64,000 nt of DNA from Pyrinomonadaceae bacterium (GTDB taxonomy: Bacteria; Acidobacteriota; Blastocatellia; Pyrinomonadales; Pyrinomonadaceae): contig JAHCHG010000003.1 in assembly GCA_026129865.1 (NCBI GenBank), positions 124,001 through 188,000 on the forward strand, read 5' to 3'. Under the pieces are notes generated by a model. The model searched no databases. It was not told the DNA's origin and worked only from the letters and a program-made list of their open reading frames with translations. Position numbers and translations under genes: made by a program. Numbering within the stretch: position 1 is the stretch's first letter; every line of letters begins with the position of its first letter. This document shows, one piece after another, positions 16,361 to 24,868 of the stretch.

Positions 16361-17362
16361 CTAATTTGGACGGATAAAATTGTAAATTAAAACACCTGTC
16401 GCCTTCACATTTCTTCCCGACATTTTTACCGGAGAAAATTTTGAATTTTTCGCAGCATTTTCCGCCGTTGAACGAAGCAGCGGATGCCCGCTGACCGCCC
16501 GCGCAGAATTTACGTTCCCGTTTTCGTCAACCACAACCTGAACACGTACCGGACCGGACGCCCGCATTTCACGAGCGATCTGCGGATAGGAAGGCTTTTG
16601 CAGGTTGACGGCGCGGTCGTTCAGAATGCCCATATTTACAGGAGTTTGTGTCGGGGACGGCGGCGGCGTTGCGGTAACGTTCGGCGAAGGACGCGGCGAA
16701 GCGGTGGGACGCGGCGTCGGCGTCGACATGTTCGAATTGGAATTGTCCTCAGGTGTCGGCGTCGCGGTTGGCGTAGGAGTCGGTGTCGGAGTTGGCGTTT
16801 TGACGTTCGCGTTCAAATTTAAGTTAGTATCGATATTCGAGTTAATGTTCAAATTCGGATCGAACAATCCGTTCATATTATCCAAATTTGCATTAATGTT
16901 TTCGTCGAGCGCATTGATATTCGTATTCAAATTGGCGTTGATATCCGTGCCGTTCTGATTGCTGAATATCCAAATGATTCCGATGATCGAAGTCATTACA
17001 ACGACCGTCCCGATGATGGTCAGTAAAACAACGACTGCCGTGTTAGCTTCGCGCGGCGGCGGCAGATCGCGCGGCGAAGGAGTCGTCTTGGTCCGTATTT
17101 GCTGACGTTCCGCTTCGTCGGTCGAAATTACGATCCTTTGTGAGTCCGTTCGATCTGTGAACGCTTCGGCTTTCGGCTCAGGCTGCGGCTCCGGCTCAGA
17201 AGTTTTGCGGCGGATGACCGTTTCTTCGCCGTAATCTTCGCTTTCGCTTGGCAATTCTGTAAAATTCGGCTGCGTCTCGTCGATCAGAGGGCTTCCGTCT
17301 TTTGTACAAAACCGCAATATTTCTTCGTCGTATTTCGTCTGGCAGGTCGGACAATATTTCAT
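16361..17362 (-). CDS. TonB-like energy-transfer protein with zinc-ribbon N-terminus
   Basis: The domain order over 333 residues is unusual. Residues 1-28 form a zinc ribbon (YCPTCQTKYD...FCTKDGSPL), followed by a charged cytosolic linker and a TM helix at about 103-128 (VVVLLTIIGTVVVMTSIIGI). Then come a low-complexity Asn-rich segment of NINAN/NLN repeats and a PTPTPTP-rich spacer. The C-terminal 85 residues form a TonB_C fold (SYPQIAREMRASGPVRVQVVVDENGNV...KFSPVKMSGRNVKATGVLIYNF). The protein should sit in the inner membrane with the TonB domain in the periplasm. No ExbB/ExbD genes are adjacent. Confidence 0.88.
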   Translation of the reverse strand: MKYCPTCQTKYDEEILRFCTKDGSPLIDETQPNFTELPSESEDYGEETVIRRKTSEPEPQPEPKAEAFTDRTDSQRIVISTDEAERQQIRTKTTPSPRDLPPPREANTAVVVLLTIIGTVVVMTSIIGIIWIFSNQNGTDINANLNTNINALDENINANLDNMNGLFDPNLNINSNIDTNLNLNANVKTPTPTPTPTPTATPTPEDNSNSNMSTPTPRPTASPRPSPNVTATPPPSPTQTPVNMGILNDRAVNLQKPSYPQIAREMRASGPVRVQVVVDENGNVNSARAVSGHPLLRSTAENAAKNSKFSPVKMSGRNVKATGVLIYNFIRPN

Positions 17363-17661
17363 AATCGGCGTCGATGTTTTTGAATAGAAATTCTAAGGGA
17401 ATCCTAACATTAAATATAATACTTTCTTGCAATTGTAAACATCGTCAGTAAGATCACCCGCGATTTTTTGAAACAAACATTCGATGAATTGGTCTGTCAG
17501 CGACGATCTTCTCCGGTACAATGCCGCCGCCGTCCGCAAGAACCGAACGAAACTACCGATAGGAAAATCGGATCTTGAATTAATTCGGGACGGCGAGTTT
17601 GAATGTTGAGATGACGTCGGCTTAGACTCTTAATTTGGCTTTACAAAATAAGGCGGCAAAT

Positions 17662-18828
17662 ATGACAGATTTTCGAAGTTTCATTGCAGACAGAATAGAT
17701 AAAGTTCCGATTTCCGGATTGCATAAATTTTTCGGAATCGCGGCGTCAATGCCCGATGTGATCTCGCTTGGAGTTGGCGAGCCGGACTTTGCCACGCCCG
17801 CGCGGATCGCAAAAGCCGGGTTCGACGCGGTTTACGAAAAGCCGATAGGTTATACGGCAAATGCGGGTTTGATAGAGCTTCGCGAAGCTATCTCCGCGCA
17901 TATCGACCGGCTTTACGGCGTTTCTTATGACATTCATCGTGAGATCTTGGTAACTGTCGGCGTCAGCGAAGCGTTGAAATGCGTTTTTTCTGCGATCTGC
18001 AACGACGGCGACGAGATAATCGTCCCGCAGCCGTGTTTCGTCGCTTACGAACCGGAAATCATCTTTTCCGGCGGCGTTCCCGTGCGTGTCATCTGCACGG
18101 CGGAAAATAATTTCGAACCCGATCCTCAAGATATTCGCGCGGCAATTACAGATAAAACAAAAGCGATCTTTATCGGTTATCCGAACAATCCGACGGGCGC
18201 GACGCTTTCGCGGGAAACTGCTCTCGAAATCGTTAAAATAGCAGAAGAAGCCAATATTTTGGTCATTTCGGACGAGATCTATGACCGTTTGGTTTATGGA
18301 ATCGACCATGTCTGCATTTCCGCACTGCCGGGCGCGAAGGAACGTACGGTTTTGCTCGGCGGTTTTTCAAAAACTTACGCGATGACGGGCTGGCGGGTCG
18401 GTTATATTTGTGCGAACGGCGAGCTTTTGGAGGCGTTTTCAAAGATCCATCAATATGCCGTCATGAGCGCGCCGACGATCTCGCAATTCGCTGCGCTGGC
18501 AGCGCTTAAGATCGGAGAGCCGTTTGTAACTGAAATGCATGAAAAATATGACCGCCGCCGCCAATTTGTGGTTTCCTCACTAAACGAAATGGGTTTGGAA
18601 TGCTTTGAGCCGACCGGTGCTTTCTATGCGTTTCCATCCATCAGATCGACAGGTCTCAACGGCGATGAGTTTGCTAATAAACTGCTTGTAGAAGAGCAGG
18701 TTGCAGTTGTTCCCGGAAGCAGTTTCGGGCTCGGCGGAGACGATCACGTTCGGGTCGCTTACTGCAAATCGATGAACGAGATCGAAACCGCGTTTGAAAG
18801 GATCGGGAAGTTTCTCAAACAATTCTGA
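17662..18828 (+). CDS. Class I/II aminotransferase, PLP-dependent
   Basis: ATG 17662 is chosen because AAGGCGG precedes it; an upstream TTG is less likely. The 388-residue product has fold-type-I landmarks: LGVGEPDF near the N-terminus, NNPTG at 175-179, D204 and Y207 (ISDEIYDRL), and the Schiff-base lysine K237 in LGGFSKTYAMTGWRVGY. A C-terminal arginine in DHVRVAYCKS would bind the substrate carboxylate. This is the aspartate/aromatic aminotransferase subgroup. The exact amino acid cannot be decided from the sequence, and the neighbours give no pathway. Confidence 0.9.
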   Translation: MTDFRSFIADRIDKVPISGLHKFFGIAASMPDVISLGVGEPDFATPARIAKAGFDAVYEKPIGYTANAGLIELREAISAHIDRLYGVSYDIHREILVTVGVSEALKCVFSAICNDGDEIIVPQPCFVAYEPEIIFSGGVPVRVICTAENNFEPDPQDIRAAITDKTKAIFIGYPNNPTGATLSRETALEIVKIAEEANILVISDEIYDRLVYGIDHVCISALPGAKERTVLLGGFSKTYAMTGWRVGYICANGELLEAFSKIHQYAVMSAPTISQFAALAALKIGEPFVTEMHEKYDRRRQFVVSSLNEMGLECFEPTGAFYAFPSIRSTGLNGDEFANKLLVEEQVAVVPGSSFGLGGDDHVRVAYCKSMNEIETAFERIGKFLKQF

Positions 18829-18832
18829 TTTT

Positions 18833-20110
18833 TCAGTCTCGCGCGCCGTATTGGATCAAAAGCTTTACGATCTTCTCGACGTCTTCGCCTTCTTCACCTT
18901 TTGCAATGGAAAGCGCCGTTTCTCCTTCTTCGTTCCGCAAATTGACGTCCGCGCCGGCTCGCAAGAGCGCCGCGACCGTTTCCGGTACTTCGTAATAAGC
19001 CGCGATCATCAAAGGTGTTTCGCCTTCTTTGTTCCGAGAATTGATCTTGATTCCTTCGCGCAGAAGAAGTTCGATCACCTGCGGATCGTCGTTCTCCGCA
19101 GCGCGATGAAGCGCGTTGTTGCCTTCTTCGTCAGTTGCCGATATTTTCGCGCCGTGATTCAGCAGCAGACGGATCAAATCGGCGCTGGTGTCAAATTCGA
19201 GCATCAGCAGCGGAGTCCGCTTCTCTTCGTTTCTGATGTTCACCTTCGCCCCGGAATTTAAGAGCAGCTCGACTAGTTCGTAATTTCCGTTCTCGACCGC
19301 AAAATGAAGCGCCGTCGAACCGCTTGCGTTCGATTCTTTCGCATTGACGTCTGCGCCCTGGTAAATGAGTTGTCGAACGGTTTCGATATCGTCATCCGCC
19401 GCCGCCTGAACGATCGGAAATTCGTAGGCGACAGAAACCATCATTCCCATAACCGCCCAATCTCCGACCTCAAGCGTGGTATCGAGATTTTTAGCAGAAT
19501 TTTCATTGAGCGTGACCGAAACGGTTTTGGTAGTAAATCCGCCCGCCACGAAAGTAAGCTTTAGAATTCCCGCCGGAGCATTTAAAAAATGGTAATACCC
19601 GTTTTCGTTCGTGACAGCTTCGTCCTCAAAACCTTCGCCGCTCAATTTTACAGAAGCGCCCGGAATTACAGCTCCGACCGAATCGGTTACCGTGCCCGAA
19701 ACCTGTGCGCCTGCCGACTCCGTTTTATCGGCTTTTTCTCTTAATGAGATCTGAGTCTGTGTTTCCTGATCCGATCTTAGAGTCACGGCGCTGCCTTGCG
19801 CATAAGCGGCGCCGGACATAGCCAAAGTGGCGGAAAGGACTCCGGCGGCAATGCCCGACCGTCTGGAGATCTGATAGATTTTATCGGAAAAAACAGGCGC
19901 GCCGGTATTCGGATCCGGAATGTATCGAATGCAGATACGTCCATTCGAATTTCGAACCAGCCGTCCGGCTTCGCGCCGCGTCATTTTGGAAATATCGTTG
20001 ACCTCGTGGCTGCAGTGCGAGCAGAAACGAATCTTATCCGTCCCCTTCATCTGCTCCCAACTTTCTGTGCAAGGGGATGAAACTCTTAAATTTTCAGCGA
20101 TTTTTGACAT
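18833..20110 (-). CDS. Ankyrin-repeat protein with cysteine module, TM segment and CarboxypepD-regulatory-like domain
   Basis: This 425-residue mosaic starts with a cysteine module (CTESWEQMKG then FCSHCSHEVNDISKM; C14, C30, C33, C60). A hydrophobic segment follows (GIAAGVLSATLAMSGAAYAQ, about 90-110), then a carboxypeptidase-regulatory-like beta domain (GTVTDSVGAVIPGASVKL, about 135-210). Finally there are about five ankyrin repeats (STALHFAVENGNYELVELLL, NALHRAAENDDPQVIELLL and so on). If the hydrophobic part is a membrane anchor, the ankyrins face the periplasm. The N-terminal module recurs in Acidobacteriota proteins in my memory. An AAGGAG site precedes the ATG. The function is protein binding, partner unknown. 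Confidence 0.85.
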   Translation of the reverse strand: MSKIAENLRVSSPCTESWEQMKGTDKIRFCSHCSHEVNDISKMTRREAGRLVRNSNGRICIRYIPDPNTGAPVFSDKIYQISRRSGIAAGVLSATLAMSGAAYAQGSAVTLRSDQETQTQISLREKADKTESAGAQVSGTVTDSVGAVIPGASVKLSGEGFEDEAVTNENGYYHFLNAPAGILKLTFVAGGFTTKTVSVTLNENSAKNLDTTLEVGDWAVMGMMVSVAYEFPIVQAAADDDIETVRQLIYQGADVNAKESNASGSTALHFAVENGNYELVELLLNSGAKVNIRNEEKRTPLLMLEFDTSADLIRLLLNHGAKISATDEEGNNALHRAAENDDPQVIELLLREGIKINSRNKEGETPLMIAAYYEVPETVAALLRAGADVNLRNEEGETALSIAKGEEGEDVEKIVKLLIQYGARD

Positions 20111-20244
20111 ACGAACTCCTTTTGAGAAATCTGTTTACAGTCTCAGAACTTCAACAATATGAAAACTTGCAGGTTTTGCTGAAAAGATGCAGCGAGTTTT
20201 GAAAAGGGTTGCAACGGGCGGGATAATTAATTTGATAGGAGTTC

Positions 20245-20829
20245 CTAATTCAAGAAAATCACGTCGCGATAAACCTCGGACAACTGAATCCTGCAATCGA
20301 TCGATTTCAGAAAAAGCGACTCGGTAACTTCTGTTAGAAGATGGACAACCCACTCTTTTTCATTAATCTTGATAAAATGCTCGATCCGCATCGCATCTTG
20401 TTCGACCAGGACGTAATCGGTCAGGCTTTCAAGAGACATATATGAATCAAGTTTTTGATTGCGATCCTTAAGCTTTGTGGTTTTTGAGAGAACCTCAATT
20501 ATGACTTGAGGGTTGATCAAAATATCTTTCTTACTGTCTCCGTATTTCCGCTCGCCGCAAACCACGACGACATCCGGATAATAAAAATTTCCTATTTTGG
20601 CTTTCACGCGCATATCGCTGGAAAACGCACGACACGCTGTATTTTTAGTTTGGATTCCAATCTCAAGAAACAGATTTGAAGATATAAGATTATGGTTTTC
20701 GCTTGCGCCAGCCATCGCCACAACCCTGCCGCCGATCAGCTCGCTTTTCTCAACAGCCTGCCGCTCAATACGGAGGTATTCTGCGTCGGTAAAAAATTCT
20801 TTGTCAAAAGCAAGGTTACTTTTAATCAT
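20245..20829 (-). CDS. Uma2 family (DUF820) PD-(D/E)xK nuclease-like protein
   Basis: From ATG 20829 (an upstream TTG is in frame) the protein has 194 residues. It has the Uma2 pattern: EYLRIERQAVEKSELIGGRV at the front, YYPDVVVVCGE as the first acidic motif, and INPQVIIEVLSKTTKLKDRNQKLDSY, where E and K sit as in PD-(D/E)xK nucleases. The family is expanded in cyanobacteria and several soil phyla and has no settled role. The gene stands alone between ankyrin and helicase genes, with no toxin-antitoxin partner visible. Confidence 0.88.
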   Translation of the reverse strand: MIKSNLAFDKEFFTDAEYLRIERQAVEKSELIGGRVVAMAGASENHNLISSNLFLEIGIQTKNTACRAFSSDMRVKAKIGNFYYPDVVVVCGERKYGDSKKDILINPQVIIEVLSKTTKLKDRNQKLDSYMSLESLTDYVLVEQDAMRIEHFIKINEKEWVVHLLTEVTESLFLKSIDCRIQLSEVYRDVIFLN

Positions 20830-20929
20830 AAAAAGCAATTTTATCCGAGTTTCAAAATAGGAACAACAAGATCGTTAAGGAGAATTGACAAGAATCTCAG
20901 TTAATTTAGAGATTTCAAAACCCATATTC

Positions 20930-23089
20930 TCAATTCAAAAACTCATCCTTATTAATTTCAACTAAAATGGGAGCATCAAAATCGGGTTCTTCATCTTCCA
21001 AATTCCAGATCTCAAAAAGTGCCGGCGGGCATTCCATTATGAACCGGGAAGGTTTTTGCAGCACGTTTTGGCGGTTGTAATCGATCATCATCAGCGGGTA
21101 TGTCAGATAAAGTTCGTCTTTGGCGCGTGTCAGCGCTACGTACCAGAGGCGGCGTTCCTCCTCTTCGCTGGCTGCTTCCTTTAGCGCCCGCGGCGAAGGG
21201 AATTTTCCTTCGGCAGCCCAGATCACAAAAACGACCTTCCACTCCGAGCCCTTTGCCTGGTGAACCGACGTCAATGTCAAAAGCTCGTCTTCTTCGCCGC
21301 CCATGACGACATCTTCGCCGACGACAGCGTTTGGCGCGCCGAACCTTTCGGTGGAAATCAGCGCGAGCTCGCTTAAAAACTCTTCCGTCGATCCGTATCG
21401 CGAAGCGTAGATCGCAAGCTGGCGAAGATCTTCGATCCGCGATTCGGCATTCTCGAACGTTTCCGTCAAATATTGTTCGTAACCTTCATTTAAAACGATC
21501 TCGATCTGTTTCGCGGGTTTATTTCGTGTTTCGTCCGTAGTTATCTTTTCAAGAAGACCGACGAAATCCTGCCAGGCTTTTTTGTTGCGAACCTTAAAAG
21601 TATTGTCAGAACCGCCTGCGTCAGCGGGCGGTTGAGACTTGGAAATCTCAGTCGAGTGTTCAGACTGCAAACTGTCGCCGCCCGCTGACGCAGGCGGTTC
21701 CGACTTGATCAGCGCAAACGGATTTTGCGCATACGCAATCTGTTCAAAGATCCTGGTTGCCGTTGCCGTTCCTACGCTCGGAATCATTTTAAGAATTCGT
21801 TTCCAGGCGAGTTCGTCGCGCGGATTGATGATAATTCGCAGATAGGAAACGACGTCCTTGATGTGCGCCTGTTCAAAAAATCGAACGCCGGATTGAACGC
21901 GGTAAGGAATGTTTCGCCGCGTCAGTTCGAGCTGCAGTTCCAGAACGTGATAATGCGAACGGTACAAAACTCCGATTTCCTCGAGCGAAACGCCTTCGTC
22001 GCGAAGTTCCAAAATTCTCGACGCGATAAAAGCTGACTGCTGATCGACGTCGGTGCATGGAACAAGAGCGGGCTTTTGTTCGGTCGAACGTTTTACCGCT
22101 TCGAGAACTTTAGGAAACTGGCGCCGGTTATTTGAAATAGAAACGTTCGCTAGTCCTAAAATTTCGGGCGTTGAACGGTAATTTGTTTCGAGTTTGTAAA
22201 CTTCCGCTTCCGGATAACGTTTTGGAAACTCGTAAATGTTGGTAAATTCGGCGCCGCGCCATGCAAAAATGCTCTGGGCATCGTCGCCGACGACCATTAC
22301 GTTTCTGTGTTTAGCCGCTAAAAGGTCGATTATTTCGGCTTGCAGCCGGTTCGTATCCTGATATTCATCGACCAAAATATGCTGAAATTTTTCGGCATAA
22401 AAATCTGCGATCTCCGGTTTTTCGACCAAAAGACGCTTCCAGTTCAAAAGCAGATCGTCGTAATCCATCACGTTTCGCTCGCGTTTTCTGGTAATAAATT
22501 CAAGATCGACACGTTTGATCTGCTGCGAAAGCATTTCGAAATAAGGATATTTGCTGATGATGACGTCTTCTATCGGCTGATCGGTGTTGTTTGCGTAAGA
22601 AATTATATTTTGAATGACCTGCGGTTTCGGAAATCTTTTTGATTTTGTATCGATCCCGGTTTCGTCGATGCAGACGCTTAAAAAGTCGCGCGCGTCCTCG
22701 GAATCGAGTATCGAATAATTTGAATCGAAACCGATCGAAACCGCATGTTTTCTTAAGATCAGATTCGCGATCCGGTGAAATGTTCCGCCCCAGACGCGAT
22801 GGACGTTTTGCGTTCCGGTCAAAGTTTCGACGCGCTTGAGCATCTCGCGGGCGGCGCGGTTGGTAAACGTTGCGAGCAAAATGTTGTCCGGCGCGACTCC
22901 GCGTTCGAGGAGATACGCGACACGATACGTGATGGCGCGGGTCTTACCCGTTCCGGCGCCGGCAACGACGAGCGACGCCTGCGGTTTCGCCGTTACGACG
23001 CGAAACTGCTGTTCGTTTAGTTCTTCGCGATAGCGCGAAAGCCGCGCGGGCAAACCGCTTTTGTCGCGTTTTATGATGTATTTCTTCAT
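20930..23089 (-). CDS. UvrD/PcrA-like superfamily 1 DNA helicase
   Basis: From ATG 23089 the protein has 719 residues. Helicase motifs in order are: Q motif LNEQQFRVV, Walker A VVAGAGTGKTRAITYRV (43-50), Walker B VDEYQDTN, motif III VVGDDAQSIFAWRGA, motif IV YRSTPEIL, motif V TSVHQAKGSEWKVVFVIWAAEG, and motif VI YVALTRAKDELYL. This is a 3'-5' DNA helicase used in repair or replication restart. About 35 residues near position 465-500 are encoded by an inserted palindromic element and read PPASAGG...PPADAGG, absent from ordinary UvrD proteins. Divergent from ebfC. Confidence 0.92.
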   Translation of the reverse strand: MKKYIIKRDKSGLPARLSRYREELNEQQFRVVTAKPQASLVVAGAGTGKTRAITYRVAYLLERGVAPDNILLATFTNRAAREMLKRVETLTGTQNVHRVWGGTFHRIANLILRKHAVSIGFDSNYSILDSEDARDFLSVCIDETGIDTKSKRFPKPQVIQNIISYANNTDQPIEDVIISKYPYFEMLSQQIKRVDLEFITRKRERNVMDYDDLLLNWKRLLVEKPEIADFYAEKFQHILVDEYQDTNRLQAEIIDLLAAKHRNVMVVGDDAQSIFAWRGAEFTNIYEFPKRYPEAEVYKLETNYRSTPEILGLANVSISNNRRQFPKVLEAVKRSTEQKPALVPCTDVDQQSAFIASRILELRDEGVSLEEIGVLYRSHYHVLELQLELTRRNIPYRVQSGVRFFEQAHIKDVVSYLRIIINPRDELAWKRILKMIPSVGTATATRIFEQIAYAQNPFALIKSEPPASAGGDSLQSEHSTEISKSQPPADAGGSDNTFKVRNKKAWQDFVGLLEKITTDETRNKPAKQIEIVLNEGYEQYLTETFENAESRIEDLRQLAIYASRYGSTEEFLSELALISTERFGAPNAVVGEDVVMGGEEDELLTLTSVHQAKGSEWKVVFVIWAAEGKFPSPRALKEAASEEEERRLWYVALTRAKDELYLTYPLMMIDYNRQNVLQKPSRFIMECPPALFEIWNLEDEEPDFDAPILVEINKDEFLN
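21605..21704. repeat. Palindromic repeat element inserted in-frame in the helicase gene
   Basis: Two 20-base arms, 21612-21631 and 21678-21697, are exact reverse complements of each other. With one mismatch the pairing extends 7 bases outward on each side (21605-21631 and 21678-21704). The roughly 46-base interior is not self-complementary. Translated with the helicase frame both arms give near-identical peptides, SEPPASAGGDS and SQPPADAGGSD, so the element keeps the frame. It behaves like the in-frame palindromic elements known from Rickettsia (RPE), in architecture only. Confidence 0.85.
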
Positions 23090-23142
23090 CGGGCTTAGCA
23101 ATCATCGTAAATTGATTGCAGACTTTTCACAAATCGCTCTCG

Positions 23143-23171
23143 TTGCAAAACTTTGCTCAGCCAGTTACGAT
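23143..23171 (+). promoter_or_regulatory. Putative promoter of ebfC-recR
   Basis: TTGCAA (23143-23148) and TACGAT (23166-23171) are 17 bases apart, about 30 bases before the ebfC start codon. Confidence 0.4.
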
Positions 23172-23200
23172 TTAACGATCACAAATTTTGGAGAAATTAT

Positions 23201-23506
23201 ATGAAATTACCGGGTGGTTTTGATCTAAATTCGATGATGCAGCAAGCCCAAAAAATGCAGGAAGAAATGGGCAAACAGATGAAAGATATGGTCGTTGACG
23301 CGTCTGCCGGCGGCGGTGCCGTTACGGTTAAAATGCGCGGCGACTTTGAAGTATTGGAACTCAATATTTCGCCGGATCTGGTGAAAGACGGTGACGTTGA
23401 AATGATCCAGGACCTTTCCGTCGCGGCTTTGAACGAAGCGCGCCGCAAGATCGAAGAATCTTTGAAAGGTAAACTCGGCGGAATGCTGCCGCCGGGACTT
23501 ATGTAA
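23201..23506 (+). CDS. ebfC: YbaB/EbfC nucleoid-associated protein
   Basis: The ATG at 23201 follows GGAG and gives the family start MKLPGGFDLNSMMQQAQKMQ; the longer open frame from 23153 is not needed. The 101-residue protein shows the two-helix-plus-sheet YbaB pattern: a Met/Gln-rich first helix, VVDASAGGGAVTVKMRGDFEVLELNISPD in the sheet, and a last helix with LSVAALNEARRKIEE. It is a small dimeric DNA-binding protein. Its place in front of recR is conserved across bacteria, where dnaX often precedes it; dnaX is not here. Confidence 0.95.
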   Translation: MKLPGGFDLNSMMQQAQKMQEEMGKQMKDMVVDASAGGGAVTVKMRGDFEVLELNISPDLVKDGDVEMIQDLSVAALNEARRKIEESLKGKLGGMLPPGLM

Positions 23507-23516
23507 AATCAGTCAA

Positions 23517-23573
23517 CAGTTATCAGTTATCAAAAAGATTTGCTGATAACTGATAACTGATAACTGATAACTG
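23517..23573. repeat. Short tandem/inverted repeat between ebfC and recR
   Basis: Four and a half copies of the 7-base unit CTGATAA stand just before recR, and a reverse-complementary copy (CAGTTATCAGTTATC) lies at the left end. The transcript can fold into a hairpin directly in front of the recR start at 23579, where no good Shine-Dalgarno sequence is otherwise seen. The copy number could be slippage-prone. Confidence 0.75.
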
Positions 23574-23578
23574 AAAAT

Positions 23579-24193
23579 ATGCTCGAATATTCAGAACCGG
23601 TCGCAAAACTGATCGACGAATTTAAACGCCTACCGGGAATTGGGCATAAAAGCGCGCAAAGGCTGGCGTTTTTTATTTTGCGCCTACCGAACGAAAAGGT
23701 CGAAAGCTTCGTTTCGGCGCTTCGCGAAGTAAAGGAAAAGATCGTATTTTGCGACGTATGCAACAATTTGACCGACGTAAATCCCTGCATGTACTGCGCG
23801 TCGCAATCGCGCGACCGTTCTATTATCTGCGTTGTCGAAGAACCGTATAATCTTGTCGCGGTCGAAAAAACGCGTTCATACAAAGGTCTCTATCACATTC
23901 TTCACGGAAGCTTGTCGCCGATTCGCGGGATCGGTCCGGACGAATTGATGATCTCAAATATCTTCCCGCGCCTTTCGCCGGAAAACAATGACGACGTTGA
24001 AGTTAAAGAGGTTATAATCGCCACAAATCCGACAACGGAAGGCGAGGCGACGGCAAATTATCTCGCCCGTTTGCTAAAACCGCTCGGCGTAAAAACGACG
24101 CGGATCGCAATGGGAATGCCGGTCGGTTCCGATCTGGAATTCGTCGATGAAGTTACGATGGACAAAGCAATGTCCAACCGTCGCGAGATGTGA
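23579..24193 (+). CDS. recR: Recombination mediator protein RecR
   Basis: The 204-residue product has the canonical RecR layout. A helix-hairpin-helix ([20 protein letters not shown]) lies at residues 7-30, and a four-cysteine zinc finger ([17 protein letters not shown]) at about 56-72. A TOPRIM domain ([16 protein letters not shown], then [19 protein letters not shown]) starts near residue 80. It works with RecF (also in this window) and RecO to load RecA at gaps. It is the second gene of the ebfC-recR unit. A short tandem repeat occupies its leader. Confidence 0.97.
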   Translation: MLEYSEPVAKLIDEFKRLPGIGHKSAQRLAFFILRLPNEKVESFVSALREVKEKIVFCDVCNNLTDVNPCMYCASQSRDRSIICVVEEPYNLVAVEKTRSYKGLYHILHGSLSPIRGIGPDELMISNIFPRLSPENNDDVEVKEVIIATNPTTEGEATANYLARLLKPLGVKTTRIAMGMPVGSDLEFVDEVTMDKAMSNRREM

Positions 24194-24255
24194 TGAATAT
24201 AATTTCTAAATAAATGAGCGTAAATCCTTCTTAATTTCCCGAACTTTAAGCAAAA

Positions 24256-24799
24256 CATCTGACTTTCGCCAGACTTGAATCCGGATTGGACGAAATTCTA
24301 AAATTGCCGAAAGACGAAGGCATTTTCGAATTAATCGTCAGGCACCCGAAAGAAAATGAAAGGAAAGTTTGGGAAGAAGCCGAACTCAATGTAGAAGTTG
24401 CACTCGTCGGCGACAATTGGAAAATTGCCGGAAGTTCACGGACAGCAGACGGTTTCGGTCACCCCGAAATGCAGCTCACATAATGAACTCACGCGCCGCC
24501 GCGCTTGTTGCGCAAAGCAAGGATCGTTGAAAACTTTCCGGTGATCAGCTTTATGTCGAACCTGATCTGGGCGACCAAAATCTTCCGCCAAAAACACAAA
24601 TTTCCATTCGTGAACCCTTATCGAACTTACTGAAATGCCGGACAGGGGCTGTAAGAAAGCCGTTAAGCGTTTTAGTCTTGAAGCAATGAAATTTGTAAAT
24701 TTCAAAATCGGAAAACAGTTTCACATGCGCGGAATGAACGCCAAAGTTATAAAGCCGCGCAAAATCCGCACCCGCGATTCATTAAGAAAGATTGAATAA
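24256..24799 (+). pseudogene. Decayed MOSC-domain protein gene
   Basis: Four pieces of one MOSC-type protein (molybdenum-cofactor sulfurase C-terminal domain, metal-sulfur chemistry) lie in order. Frame 1 (24256-24483) reads HLTFARLESGLDEILKLPKD and later LVGDNWKIAGSSRTADG. Frame 2 (from ATG 24483) reads MNSRAAALVAQSKDR, hits a TGA, then continues KLSGDQLYVEPDLG. Frame 3 (about 24606-24799) reads TLIELTEMPDRGCKKAVKRF and ends KIRTRDSLRKIE. No start codon remains, and each frame change equals loss of one base. The key cysteine region (GCKK) survives. The in-frame TGA argues for true decay, not only sequencing error. Confidence 0.8.
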
Positions 24800-24806
24800 A
24801 TGTCTG

Positions 24807-24849
24807 AAAAAAAGTGTGTGGGAAATTACATTCTCGGTACACTTTTTTT
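24807..24849. terminator. Bidirectional terminator
   Basis: The 11-base perfect arms AAAAAAAGTGT (24807-24817) and ACACTTTTTTT (24839-24849) pair. The U run serves the plus-strand MOSC remnant, and the A run serves the minus-strand repeat protein whose stop codon is at 24869. Confidence 0.75.
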
Positions 24850-24868
24850 GTAAAACTTAAATTCCTCT

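Noticed and set aside
24286-24483. 65-residue hypothetical gene after recR
   Set aside because: It is the first fragment of the decayed MOSC gene; the homologous sequence continues in other frames downstream.
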